From a virus, in IMG/VR virus record IMGVR_UViG_3300032516_000009, positions 1 to 64,000 of that record: a DNA stretch of 64,000 bases. One strand, 5' to 3'. The notes beneath the pieces were generated by a model, which saw nothing but the letters and a program-made list of their open reading frames with translations, searched no databases and was not told where the DNA came from. The first letter of the stretch is position 1, and every line of letters begins with the position of its first letter. A program made the translations under genes and the position numbers. Below, in pieces: positions 52,263 to 59,767 of the stretch.

Positions 52263-52541
52263 ATGCTTCGTGTCACTTTCATTCTTTGTGCTCTCGCGCT
52301 CGTAGCCTGTACCGAGGAATCGACTTCGAATGTCGGCGGCTCCGGTGGAACCACTGTAGTTGGAGGATCCGGAGGATCCGGAGGTGCTACTGGCGGCAGT
52401 ACGGCCGGCGGGATGGGCGGAGTTGGCGGAGTTGGCGGAGTCGTTGTTGGAGGGGCCGGTGGATCTGGCGGCGCCGTAGTAGGAGGGAATGGTGGTGAGT
52501 CTCCTACTGGGGGATCTGGCGGAGCAGCTGGCAACGGATAA
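52263..52541 (+). CDS. Gly-rich secreted lipoprotein
   Basis: The ATG at 52263, eight bases after GGAGG, gives 92 residues. MLRVTFILCALALVAC is a lipoprotein signal with lipobox LVAC; the Cys would be lipidated. The rest is a (GG)-rich repeat (SGGSGGATGGSTAGGMGG) with Ser, Thr and Val. Phage lipoproteins of this size can block superinfection, as T5 Llp does, but nothing here proves that. The DNA is much GC-richer than neighbouring genes because of Gly codons and probable transfer. Confidence 0.65.
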   Translation: MLRVTFILCALALVACTEESTSNVGGSGGTTVVGGSGGSGGATGGSTAGGMGGVGGVGGVVVGGAGGSGGAVVGGNGGESPTGGSGGAAGNG

Positions 52542-52597
52542 TATAAATCCGTTGACACCCGACAGGACTTTGGGAATAGGCCATATAACCTATTTCC
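52533..52597. terminator. Two hairpins between convergent genes
   Basis: AACGGAT-AATATAA-ATCCGTT (7-bp stem, 52533-52553, spanning the stop codon) and GGGAATAGG-CCATATAA-CCTATTTCC (9-bp stem with one wobble, 52572-52597) lie between the lipoprotein and HNH stops. No T-run follows, so factor-independent termination is only a possibility. Confidence 0.3.
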
Positions 52598-52602
52598 TCT
52601 CC

Positions 52603-53118
52603 TTACGCGACGGCTGTCACAAAGCCCGTCCACTGTTCAGGGATATCAGTACCCTGAACTCTTAGCGGGCCTACTGGAAGGGCATCCGGACGGCGAGGAA
52701 CGGTATGCAAGCGCATACCGGCTTCTTCCGGAGTCTTGTCTCCTTTACCCATATTACAGGCACGGCAAGCGCATACTACATTCTCCCACGTTGTCTCACC
52801 TCCGCGAGATTTCGGAAAAACGTGGTCAAAAGTTAAACGGGAAATTGGAAACTTCTCCAAGCAGTATTGGCAACGTCCGCCATCTCTGGTTACGACGTTA
52901 AGCTTGGAAAACTTGACCTTGGGCTTGATCACCTTAGTCTTACGATGGATACGGACCACCGCTGGAACCTTCATCGATATGGATGGAGAACGAACTTCCT
53001 CATCATAATCGATGATAGATTCAACCTTCTTCTGATACAGATCCACGATGGCATCACGCCAAGTGATGATCTGTATTGGCATATACCAACTTGTTAGCAC
53101 CAAGGTCCTGCGTTCCAT
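52603..53118 (-). CDS. HNH endonuclease (bacterial-type)
   Basis: The product has 171 residues. GRCQYCLEKFPISRLTFDHV (zinc Cys pair and catalytic His) and FPKSRGGETTWENVVCACRA with CNMGKGDKTPEEAG form a typical HNH core at about 80-140. The N-terminal LVLTSWYMPIQIITWRDAIV is the lead-in common in chromosomal HNH proteins of this group. A strong GGAGGAGG precedes the ATG. The gene is GC-richer than most of the window. It may help in packaging or be a mobile nuclease; the family does not decide this. Confidence 0.85.
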   Translation of the reverse strand: MERRTLVLTSWYMPIQIITWRDAIVDLYQKKVESIIDYDEEVRSPSISMKVPAVVRIHRKTKVIKPKVKFSKLNVVTRDGGRCQYCLEKFPISRLTFDHVFPKSRGGETTWENVVCACRACNMGKGDKTPEEAGMRLHTVPRRPDALPVGPLRVQGTDIPEQWTGFVTAVA

Positions 53119-53175
53119 AGCTTAAGCCTCCTCCGCTCGTTGCTTCAGTCTCCACATGATTCTTCCCTCTGTCTA

Positions 53176-53193
53176 AGTACACTACAGTGTACT
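53176..53193. promoter_or_regulatory. Palindrome between divergent genes
   Basis: AGTACACT-AC-AGTGTACT is a perfect 8-bp inverted repeat in the 100-base gap between the HNH gene (minus) and the 54-residue gene (plus). It looks like an operator; no clear -35/-10 pair was found. Confidence 0.5.
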
Positions 53194-53218
53194 AGAGTTT
53201 TAGTGCAATTTACAAGAT

Positions 53219-53383
53219 ATGAAGCCGTCACAAACTGCAGGTAAACTACGTCAAATTGCTACTGCTATTGAGAACTCAAAGCGACCCGACCGTAATCTGG
53301 TTGCAGAAGATCTCAAGAAAATAATTGCAAGTTTAACAGAGCCGGATACTGCCGATAAGCCTGAGGCAGAAAATAAAGAATAA
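53219..53383 (+). CDS. Small protein consisting of the shared MKPSQ module
   Basis: This 54-residue frame (MKPSQTAGKLRQIATAIENS then KRPDRNLVAEDLKKIIASL) matches the N-termini of the proteins at 39617-40093 and 60833-61465. Here the module stands almost alone, followed by an acidic tail (EPDTADKPEAENKE). Two predicted helices with a short loop. The frame stops five bases before tRNA-Val. Conservation with two longer proteins is the main evidence that it is a gene. Confidence 0.6.
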   Translation: MKPSQTAGKLRQIATAIENSKRPDRNLVAEDLKKIIASLTEPDTADKPEAENKE

Positions 53384-53387
53384 TACG

Positions 53388-53463
53388 TGGTGCGGGCGAT
53401 TGGACTCGGACCAACGACTTCCAGCTTGTCGAGCTGGCGTTCTACCAACTGAACTACGCCCGC
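53388..53463 (-). tRNA. tRNA-Val(GAC)
   Basis: A full cloverleaf can be folded: acceptor GCGGGCG/CGCCCGC, D stem GTTC/GAAC, anticodon stem CCAGC/GCTGG with loop TCGACAA, T stem GTTGG/CCAAT, and an encoded CCA. Position 33 is C instead of the near-universal T, and the T-loop reads TCCGAGT, so decoding efficiency is uncertain. Confidence 0.75.
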
Positions 53464-53470
53464 GATAAAT

Positions 53471-53496
53471 AGTAGGCTGGGACTTGAACCCACAAG
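53471..53496 (-). pseudogene. tRNA 3' fragment
   Basis: AGCTTGTGGGTTCAAGTCCC followed by AGCCTA on the minus strand looks like a T-arm plus part of an acceptor stem, wedged between tRNA-Val and tRNA-Leu. No matching 5' half is present, so it is probably a leftover of a deleted tRNA gene. Confidence 0.5.
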
Positions 53497-53504
53497 CTAA
53501 GTAG

Positions 53505-53588
53505 TGGGCGCGGAGGGAATCGAACCCTCACATCCTTGCGGATCTCCGGGTTTGAGCCGGAGGCGGCTGCCTGTTACGCCACGCGCCC
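53505..53588 (-). tRNA. tRNA-Leu(CAA)
   Basis: Acceptor GGGCGCG/CGCGCCC, anticodon stem TCCGG/CCGGA with loop CTCAAAC, and a long class II variable arm (GATCCGCAAGGATGT region). No CCA is encoded. Confidence 0.85.
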
Positions 53589-53597
53589 ATAAGATAG

Positions 53598-53682
53598 TGG
53601 GATCGGAGGGACTCGAACCCTCACGCCGATGAACGGCACCAGACTCTGATTCTGGCTTGGCTACCAGTTACAACACGATCCC
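53598..53682 (-). tRNA. tRNA-Leu(CAG), copy with unusual loop
   Basis: Acceptor GGGATCG/CGATCCC, anticodon stem CCAGA/TCTGG with loop ATCAGAG, and a class II variable arm with stem GCCG/CGGC. The anticodon reads CAG, but position 32 is A. No CCA is encoded. Confidence 0.7.
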
Positions 53683-53687
53683 TTGAG

Positions 53688-53771
53688 TGTCTAGGGCGGG
53701 AGTCGAACCCGCAAGCCCTTTCGGGCGCTCGCACCTGAAACGAGAGCGGTTACCTGTTTCGCCACCTAGAC
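53688..53771 (-). tRNA. tRNA-Leu(CAG)
   Basis: Acceptor GTCTAGG/CCTAGAC, anticodon stem CTCGT/GCGAG with the typical Leu loop TTCAGGT, variable arm CGCCCGAAAGGGCTT, T stem GCGGG/CCCGC. No CCA is encoded. Confidence 0.85.
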
Positions 53772-53826
53772 AAAAGACTTTTCGAATTGGTACGGTATGG
53801 AAGACGCATAATGAAGGAGGAACTTC

Positions 53827-54612
53827 ATGTCTTCCAAATATACTATTGAGTCGCTAGAACCAATAGTGAAGAATTCCATTAGCATGTACGGAGTCTTGCG
53901 ATCTCTTGGTCTTAGATACGCAGGAGGAAATTGGAAACACATTGCCGATCGTATTAAGTATCTTGGAATAGACACGTCGCATTTCCGCGGGTTGGGATCC
54001 AATCATGGTATTAATCATGTTGGAGGGGTAAAACGAATTGAGTGGCGTGATGTATTGGTCTATAATAGGAAAAACGGTAGACGTGAAACTCAAAGAGTAT
54101 TGCGTCGTGCTTTAATTGAGTCTGGTATCAGTGAGAGATGTGAAATATGTAATCTTGACCCGATATGGCATGATAAACCACTAAGCCTACAGATTGATCA
54201 TAAAAATGGGGATTTTTTAGACAATAGACCGGGCAACCCCCGGTTTTTATGTCCGAATTGCCATACTCAAACAGAAAATTACGGATCTAAAAAATTCAAA
54301 CTACACAAAATGTGTGCATCATGTGTACCAAGAACTAAAACCGTACGAACTTGTCTTAAATGTGGTAAACAAATTAACATTAAGTCAAAATACTGTGTTG
54401 AATGTGCACGAATCGAAATCCCGTCCGCTACCAAAATAACTTGGCCAAATGATGGAGAATTACAGTTATTAGTATGGCAGCGTCCGATGACAACTCTTGC
54501 AAAGGAATTTGGGGTTTCAGATAAAGCAATTCTAAACCGATGCAAAAAACATGGAATTAAAAACCCTCCAACTGGTTATTGGTCGAAAATCAAACACGGA
54601 ATCATGCCTTAG
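53827..54612 (+). CDS. HNH homing-type endonuclease in the tRNA array
   Basis: GGAGG lies seven bases before the ATG. The 261-residue product has an N-terminal helix-turn-helix-like segment (ISMYGVLRSLGLRYAGGNW, 18-36). The HNH core follows: CEICNLDPIWHDKPLSLQID, HKNGDFLDNRPGN, LCPNCHTQ, about 107-160. A zinc pair (CLKCGKQINIKSKYCVEC) and a C-terminal helix-turn-helix (MTTLAKEFGVSDKAILNRCK) complete it. It lies on the plus strand, opposite to and between tRNA genes, as free-standing homing endonucleases often do. Confidence 0.85.
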   Translation: MSSKYTIESLEPIVKNSISMYGVLRSLGLRYAGGNWKHIADRIKYLGIDTSHFRGLGSNHGINHVGGVKRIEWRDVLVYNRKNGRRETQRVLRRALIESGISERCEICNLDPIWHDKPLSLQIDHKNGDFLDNRPGNPRFLCPNCHTQTENYGSKKFKLHKMCASCVPRTKTVRTCLKCGKQINIKSKYCVECARIEIPSATKITWPNDGELQLLVWQRPMTTLAKEFGVSDKAILNRCKKHGIKNPPTGYWSKIKHGIMP

Positions 54613-54695
54613 TGCGGATGATAGGAATCGAACCTACACGGGATCTCTCCCACTTCCACCTCAAAGAAGCGCGTATTCCATTTCGCCACATCCGC
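54613..54695 (-). tRNA. tRNA-Leu(GAG)
   Basis: Acceptor GCGGATG/CATCCGC, D stem GCG/CGC, anticodon stem CTTCT/GGAAG with loop TTGAGGT, and class II variable arm TGGGAGAGATCCCGT. Its 3' end abuts the stop codon of the HNH gene. Confidence 0.85.
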
Positions 54696-54722
54696 ATAAG
54701 CTTTTGTTCAGGTTAATTTAAT

Positions 54723-55052
54723 ATGCAAAATCAATTGCATAAAATTGCAATATTACTAACTACTCCTAAAGAGTATATTGTTATTCATCGGAGTATGGAT
54801 GATGTATATACTATCGTAATCAGTACGGATCAGGTTAGACCAGCGTCTGGAGATTATGCTATCATAAATTTACCCAATGGTGATTCTGTCACCATTGCTA
54901 AAGATTTAGATACTATCAAGGCAAATGAAGATATGACAAACACGGATCTATTGGAAGCATTGCACGAATTTGGAATTATTACGATGGATGATAACGGTAA
55001 TTATGTTGATAAGGACGGCAATCCTGTCGGTCAGGGTAAATCGTCCCCATAA
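54723..55052 (+). CDS. Small hypothetical protein
   Basis: The product has 109 residues, beta-rich and acidic, with SMDDVYTIVISTDQVRPASG and a repeated MDDNGNYVDKDGNPVG end that resembles a Ca-binding-like or tail-fibre-type turn. It lies among tRNA genes on the plus strand. No family is recognised. Confidence 0.5.
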   Translation: MQNQLHKIAILLTTPKEYIVIHRSMDDVYTIVISTDQVRPASGDYAIINLPNGDSVTIAKDLDTIKANEDMTNTDLLEALHEFGIITMDDNGNYVDKDGNPVGQGKSSP

Positions 55053-55156
55053 TATTTGAGATCCATCTGAATTCCTGATCTCATATCCACCCAAATCTTA
55101 GAATTTGAATGGAAAAATTGAGAAATTCCAAAAATACTTCAGTAACAAAGTGTAAG

Positions 55157-55225
55157 TCGCGGTGAGGGGATCTCGAACCCCTGCGGTCAGACGTATGAAA
55201 TCCGCCGACAACCCTGATCACCGCG
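55157..55225 (-). tRNA. Atypical tRNA with CAT anticodon (short D-arm)
   Basis: Acceptor CGCGGTG/CACCGCG pairs perfectly and the anticodon stem CGGAT/GTCTG has loop TTCATAC. Only 14 bases separate acceptor and anticodon stems, too few for a normal D-arm, and the T-loop is one base too long. It may be a decayed or unusual tRNA-Met/Ile2. Total length 69. Confidence 0.5.
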
Positions 55226-55260
55226 GATAGTTAATTCTCCATAGCTACACAGCCATGTAG

Positions 55261-55334
55261 TGTCCCCGACGCGAGTCGAACTCACAACCTTCGGCTCCGG
55301 AGGTCGACGCTCTTTCCAATTGAGCTACGAGGAC
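55261..55334 (-). tRNA. tRNA-Arg(CCG)
   Basis: Acceptor GTCCTCG/CGGGGAC, D stem GCTC/GAGC, anticodon stem TCGAC/GCCGA with loop CTCCGGA. The 5' 30 bases are identical to those of tRNA-Arg(TCG) at 59615-59688. The stop codon of the gene at 55325-55582 lies inside it. Confidence 0.85.
55305..55334. repeat. 30-base direct repeat, left copy (flanks tail-fibre cassette)
   Basis: The plus strand CGACGCTCTTTCCAATTGAG followed by CTACGAGGAC is repeated exactly at 59659-59688. It forms the 5' half of a tRNA-Arg gene in both places. The tail-fibre gene and a small gene lie between the copies, 4.35 kb apart. Confidence 0.9.
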
Positions 55335-55582
55335 CCGAACAGATTATCCCACAGGCTATGCCACGATTCTGCGTCATGCGTGCCATCGCAGAGAAGAGCC
55401 CCAACGAACTTTCCTGCATCACCACTACACGGCTTGGAGTACTGCAACAGCGCGTCTCGGCGCTTGTCGAAATCTGCTTCATCATACAGGCTCTTCAACC
55501 GCTCCCTAGGAATGCGCCGATAGTTGGTTTCTTCAGATGCGATAACTTGCAGAACGAGGTGACCTGGTACTGGAATCGGCAT
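55325..55582 (-). CDS. Small protein downstream of tail fibre, candidate fibre chaperone
   Basis: The 85-residue product starts with ATG, seven bases after AGGAG and nine bases after the fibre stop, so it is co-transcribed with it. The sequence is GC-rich like the fibre (VPGHLVLQVIASEETNYRRI, GKFVGALLCDGTHDAESW). Small genes next to fibres often encode assembly chaperones; that is inferred from position only. Its TAG stop is supplied by the 5' end of tRNA-Arg(CCG). Confidence 0.55.
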   Translation of the reverse strand: MPIPVPGHLVLQVIASEETNYRRIPRERLKSLYDEADFDKRRDALLQYSKPCSGDAGKFVGALLCDGTHDAESWHSLWDNLFGSS

Positions 55583-55591
55583 GACGCGCTC

Positions 55592-58500
55592 CTAGACGTA
55601 GTCGAGCTTCAGTGTGCCGAGGAAGGTTCCGACGTATGAGGACCAAGACTTGGTCAGACCAGCCGTTCCACCGCTGTTGATGGCGGTCCACACGAGCGGA
55701 GTGGACTTGTACGCCAACCCAGCTAGAACCAAGCCGGGTCCACACGAACTTGGTGTAACAGTCAGGAACCGTGCATCTACCAAATAGACCTTTCCGGTCC
55801 CACCCGCATCACTGACGTGAACGTAACCACCTCCACCTACGATGTTTGCTGCATTGGCACAGCCCGGGAGAGCCACAGTGGCCAGGAGAGAGCCGGGGGC
55901 AGGAAAGGTCGAGATGTCGAACTTCAGAGCGTTACCACCTACTCCTGTACAGGCCCACAGGTGCCAACCACCCGAGCCATCACTGGCATAGACGAGACCA
56001 CTGATGGTCTCTGAAGCGTGCGTGTAGGTCGAGACGATGGCAAGCGTGCCCAGATTGATCTTGAAGATCTTTTTGCTTGTGCCTCCTGCAACCCAAAGGA
56101 AGCCCCCACCGATGCAACAGTCCACCATCTCAGTACCAGGACCGGGGTTCGTAGTCGTTGCCTCGGCGTTCATCTGGCTCTTGTAGTCTCCCCAGCAGCG
56201 CAAGAGGTCAGACTTGGCAAATCGGCGCACGCTGGAATTGAACGCTTCCGTGGTGCCCGAGCTGACGGCGTAGATCTTGTCACCACTAATGGCAACGCCC
56301 AATACGTTTCCATTCGTGACATACCTTCCGCAGCTCCCATACCCAGCAAGTGTGTAGTATTGACCGTCGAAGCTGCTCTTTCTCACCAAGGTGATCATGC
56401 TGTCGGAGTCATTGGCAATTACGATATGGGTCTCATCATGGGTAACACGACCACCCTTGGTCACCAGCCCGAAAAGCGCCGGGTAGCTCATGTCCACTTT
56501 GTGGACCGAAGTCTCGCCAGAGTAGAGATATAGGATCGATGACGAACTGTCCGTTATGATTAACTTGCCGTGACTAGAATCGTAGTCGACCCCCTTGGGC
56601 GCTGTGGGAATGTCATGAACCACGGTCAAGACTTTACCAACGGCGGCATTGGTCATGTCCGCAACAGGCATCCCCTTGATGCTGCGAAGGACTGGTACTG
56701 GAGCATAGTTGCGTTGGTCTACAGACATATCCCCCTTCGGTGAGCCGAAGTTCATCCAGTCCAGGTTGCCGGGTCTATAGTCCTCAAAGTTATTGACGAC
56801 ATAGGAGCCGGCTCCTGGGTAGGTCGAACACCACGTGGCCTCGCCCGTTTCATCTTGGGCAATCCAGTAGATGTAGTCCCAACTAGGGTCAAAGAGGACT
56901 CCGCGCAGTACTGCGTTCTGCGACCAGAAGTCTCCAAGAGCCATAGTGCCGAATGGAACCGTGATGTTCTGGATCCCCACGTAGTCCATTGTGACCATGA
57001 TCGTGGGCGTGTCGGCCTCGTAGCACAAGTCGTAGGTCGGACCCTGGATCGTGATGCTGTCGATGATAGAAAACGTGGTGGGATCGAACCTACACAGGTT
57101 GGTGCCTCTCTCAGAAACGAAGAAGATGATTCCCTTCTCACAGATAGCCCGCACGCGATTCGACGTTGCGCTTGGGATGGGCAGCGACGTGGAAGAACTC
57201 CACGAGGCCAGGTCGAACTTAAATACATTGGCCGTGCCAAAGAAGAACGCAGCCGAACCGACTACAATGATTCCACGTCCTTCCTCACCCAATACCAAGT
57301 CATGCCGCTTGACCTGATTCGTCTCGGCGTCGATCTCGATGACGATCCCGCTGTCATGCTCAAGAGTCGTCAAGACTCGATTTCCAACAGGGTCCCACGC
57401 TAGACCTTGTCCCCCGTACCTAAAATCAGGGCTCGGGATCGGGATGCCATACTCCAATACGTCCCAGGTGTTCCGGTCGATCTTGACCAAGTTAGGTAAG
57501 TTGGTGAGCACCCACACGTAGTTGGGAGTCATCAGCAACGTGTGAGGACGACTGTCTGCTCCCAGGCCCGTCCGGAGTGGGATGCTGTAGTGCGAGGAAT
57601 CCGTGTCGAGGTCATGTACGAGAATGTCACTCACTCCCTCACGACACATCCACGCATAGGGGCCCTCCCATTTTTGCGCCGAGGGGTTGTAGGTCCGGTC
57701 TAGAAGCATGTGACCACAGACGACCCTACTCTGCCCACGTTCTGCGCCCACAATGGGAACGTAGCCAACTCCCGGCTTGTACTGACCCTGTAGACCTTCC
57801 AGAAGGTCTAAGCGGCCACTCGACGCAACACGCTTCGGCACCGAGCCATAGGCCTGTTCCGTCACATAGCCGACTAACCCCGAGCCCCCATCAGGGTAGT
57901 TAACGTAGTAGATTCCAGTTCTACTGCCCTGAATGCCTGGTAGGAAGCCTCCAATGTACGCAATATTCCCGATGGCCGCTGCGCCCTCGCTGTGGAATTC
58001 ACCAGGCGTGAACGTAGCCTCTACCGTGTTCGTATTCGGGTCGATGACCCACACAAAGGCGGAGTCTTCATCCGTCACATATAGCCGCGTGTTTAGAGTG
58101 CCCGCGCTATCAGGCCCAAGCGCAATCTCACTGGTCGCGCTGGCATTCGGAAGTGTGACAGCCGCGAGCGAAGATAAATCCACCGTGCTTAGTCGCTGGA
58201 CCTGAGTCCCATCCGAAATCCATAAATCACCGAACGCAAGACAAGAGGACAGAGCCGCTGTGGTGCCGTCTGCAACCACTAGCGTCATCGTGCCCGGATC
58301 GACTTTTTGCGTACCCGTGCCGTCGAACATACCCCCCTGCGTGAACCAGATATATCCTCCGCCGTAGCGAATGAAACGTCCTCGCGCATTGTAGCTTGCA
58401 ACCCGCGTGATCGTGCTTGGGGGCTGGCCAAGGCAGGCTACCGTACTGAACTTGGCAATTCCCTTTGGTGTCCCATTGCCGTAGCAGTAAAAATTACCCG

Positions 58501-59506
58501 CCCCATCCGCACAGACGCTCGTGGCCTGCTGACCAGCTCCTAGCCACCCCCAGCCCGCAATCGTCATCGTGGCCTTGTCAATGATGGCCACATTTTCGGA
58601 AGTCCAACATGCAGCGTAAATATACGTACTGTCAACAGCTAAATCACGAACGCGGTCGATTGTAGGGAGCACAGTCCTCAGGTCAACTCGTTTAACCACG
58701 GACAGCGCAGGGCCCCCATTCATCGGCAACATCTTTACGACCAGGCCAGAACCGGCAAGGCTGTTGGAGGTGTCGCTGACGGTTGTTGACTCGGCCGCGT
58801 AGAGATAGGTTCCATCCGACACGAGCGAGCGAGGCGAATACAGACCTGATCCTTTGTCTTGTGGAGCAACAATCAAACCTCTACCCGCAAGTGCTGAGTC
58901 AGGTGATGGAATACGGTTAATTGACGCAACGGTTTGCTCTATACTTGTGCCTGTTAAATCTCCATCGGCTGTAAATCCGCCACCCGTAGGATCTTGTGCG
59001 GTCCATCCAGTTGATATTACTTCTCCTCCTCCCACTGCCCATGTCAGTACTTGCCCTATTCCTGGTGTACAACTTAATGCAGCATTGCCTTGAATACCAA
59101 CTACAGTTTGATTCGTACTGGTGCCACTCAAATCACCACCAGCTGTGAATCCACCAGTAGCGGTTACAGCTGTTATTCCTGCTGGTCCTTTAGGCCCAAT
59201 AAATCCTGGTGGACCTTGGAATTGTCGAGCGAGAGAATCTATTGTGCCTTTCTGGACGTATCGAACTCCAAATTCATATGCAGTTTGTCCAGTAAATGGA
59301 CTTTTAACTTCTAAGAACGATAACTGCGATAAATCATGGGATCCAGAAGTGATGCCCAAACCTGTTAAAACTTGAGAATATATAGTAGAACTCATAAGTG
59401 TCGCATAAGGATTGGATAAAATTTCATCAGTGCTCAGGAGTATGACTCCTTGCACTACATTGAATAGACCTGAAGCAATTTTCTGTACACCTACAGTTGT
59501 AGCCAT
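55592..59506 (-). CDS. Tail fibre / receptor-binding protein with collagen-like neck and beta-propeller body
   Basis: The product has 1304 residues. The N-terminal 95 residues should attach to the virion. A collagen-like GPPGFIGPKGPAG (about 98-110) and two copies of a GGFTAxGDLxGTS motif (118-135 and 177-190) follow. From about residue 200 the chain is a series of beta-propeller-like repeats (LAVDSTYIYAACW, LLMTPNYVWVLTNLP, GLVYASDGSGGWHLWAC), resembling YVTN/NHL proteins. The DNA changes from AT-rich to GC-rich at about 58900, matching the start of the propeller, so the body was probably acquired from another source. It is likely the host-recognition part. Confidence 0.75.
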   Translation of the reverse strand: MATTVGVQKIASGLFNVVQGVILLSTDEILSNPYATLMSSTIYSQVLTGLGITSGSHDLSQLSFLEVKSPFTGQTAYEFGVRYVQKGTIDSLARQFQGPPGFIGPKGPAGITAVTATGGFTAGGDLSGTSTNQTVVGIQGNAALSCTPGIGQVLTWAVGGGEVISTGWTAQDPTGGGFTADGDLTGTSIEQTVASINRIPSPDSALAGRGLIVAPQDKGSGLYSPRSLVSDGTYLYAAESTTVSDTSNSLAGSGLVVKMLPMNGGPALSVVKRVDLRTVLPTIDRVRDLAVDSTYIYAACWTSENVAIIDKATMTIAGWGWLGAGQQATSVCADGAGNFYCYGNGTPKGIAKFSTVACLGQPPSTITRVASYNARGRFIRYGGGYIWFTQGGMFDGTGTQKVDPGTMTLVVADGTTAALSSCLAFGDLWISDGTQVQRLSTVDLSSLAAVTLPNASATSEIALGPDSAGTLNTRLYVTDEDSAFVWVIDPNTNTVEATFTPGEFHSEGAAAIGNIAYIGGFLPGIQGSRTGIYYVNYPDGGSGLVGYVTEQAYGSVPKRVASSGRLDLLEGLQGQYKPGVGYVPIVGAERGQSRVVCGHMLLDRTYNPSAQKWEGPYAWMCREGVSDILVHDLDTDSSHYSIPLRTGLGADSRPHTLLMTPNYVWVLTNLPNLVKIDRNTWDVLEYGIPIPSPDFRYGGQGLAWDPVGNRVLTTLEHDSGIVIEIDAETNQVKRHDLVLGEEGRGIIVVGSAAFFFGTANVFKFDLASWSSSTSLPIPSATSNRVRAICEKGIIFFVSERGTNLCRFDPTTFSIIDSITIQGPTYDLCYEADTPTIMVTMDYVGIQNITVPFGTMALGDFWSQNAVLRGVLFDPSWDYIYWIAQDETGEATWCSTYPGAGSYVVNNFEDYRPGNLDWMNFGSPKGDMSVDQRNYAPVPVLRSIKGMPVADMTNAAVGKVLTVVHDIPTAPKGVDYDSSHGKLIITDSSSSILYLYSGETSVHKVDMSYPALFGLVTKGGRVTHDETHIVIANDSDSMITLVRKSSFDGQYYTLAGYGSCGRYVTNGNVLGVAISGDKIYAVSSGTTEAFNSSVRRFAKSDLLRCWGDYKSQMNAEATTTNPGPGTEMVDCCIGGGFLWVAGGTSKKIFKINLGTLAIVSTYTHASETISGLVYASDGSGGWHLWACTGVGGNALKFDISTFPAPGSLLATVALPGCANAANIVGGGGYVHVSDAGGTGKVYLVDARFLTVTPSSCGPGLVLAGLAYKSTPLVWTAINSGGTAGLTKSWSSYVGTFLGTLKLDYV

Positions 59507-59533
59507 AGCATAAATACATCATAGGAAGCGTAT

Positions 59534-59610
59534 TGGTACCCCCGGTGCGAGTCGAACGCACAAACCTCGTGATCCGTAGTCACGCGCTCTATCCATTGAG
59601 CTACGGGGGC
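59534..59610 (-). tRNA. tRNA-Arg(ACG)
   Basis: Acceptor GCCCCCG/CGGGGGT, D stem GCTC/GAGC, anticodon stem CGTGA/TCACG with loop CTACGGA, and an encoded CCA. A34 would normally be changed to inosine. Confidence 0.9.
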
Positions 59611-59614
59611 ATAG

Positions 59615-59688
59615 TATCCTCGGCGAGAGTCGAACTCGCAACATTCGGATCCGAAGTCCGACGCTCTTTCCAATTGAGCTACGAGGAC
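59615..59688 (-). tRNA. tRNA-Arg(TCG)
   Basis: Acceptor GTCCTCG/CGAGGAT, anticodon stem TCGGA/TCCGA with loop CTTCGGA. It shares its first 30 bases exactly with tRNA-Arg(CCG) at 55261-55334, so the two are recent duplicates or recombination partners. Confidence 0.88.
59659..59688. repeat. 30-base direct repeat, right copy
   Basis: Identical to 55305-55334 and also the 5' half of a tRNA-Arg gene. With the left copy it brackets the GC-rich tail-fibre cassette. Confidence 0.9.
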
Positions 59689-59692
59689 ATAG

Positions 59693-59764
59693 TGATCCCA
59701 ACGGGATTCGAACCCGTATTGCCGGCGTGAGGGGCCGGATTCCTGGCCGTTAGAAGATGGGATC
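59693..59764 (-). tRNA. tRNA-Glu(CTC)
   Basis: Acceptor GATCCCA/TGGGATC, D stem TTCT/AGGA, anticodon stem CCGGC/GCCGG with loop CCCTCAC, T arm CGGG-TTCGAAT-CCCG. Position 33 is C, not T, as in the tRNA-Val of this cluster. Confidence 0.8.
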
Positions 59765-59767
59765 GAA

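Noticed and set aside
55592-58900. Several long plus-strand frames opposite the tail fibre
   Set aside because: High GC content lengthens antisense frames; none shows a Shine-Dalgarno start or recognisable domain.
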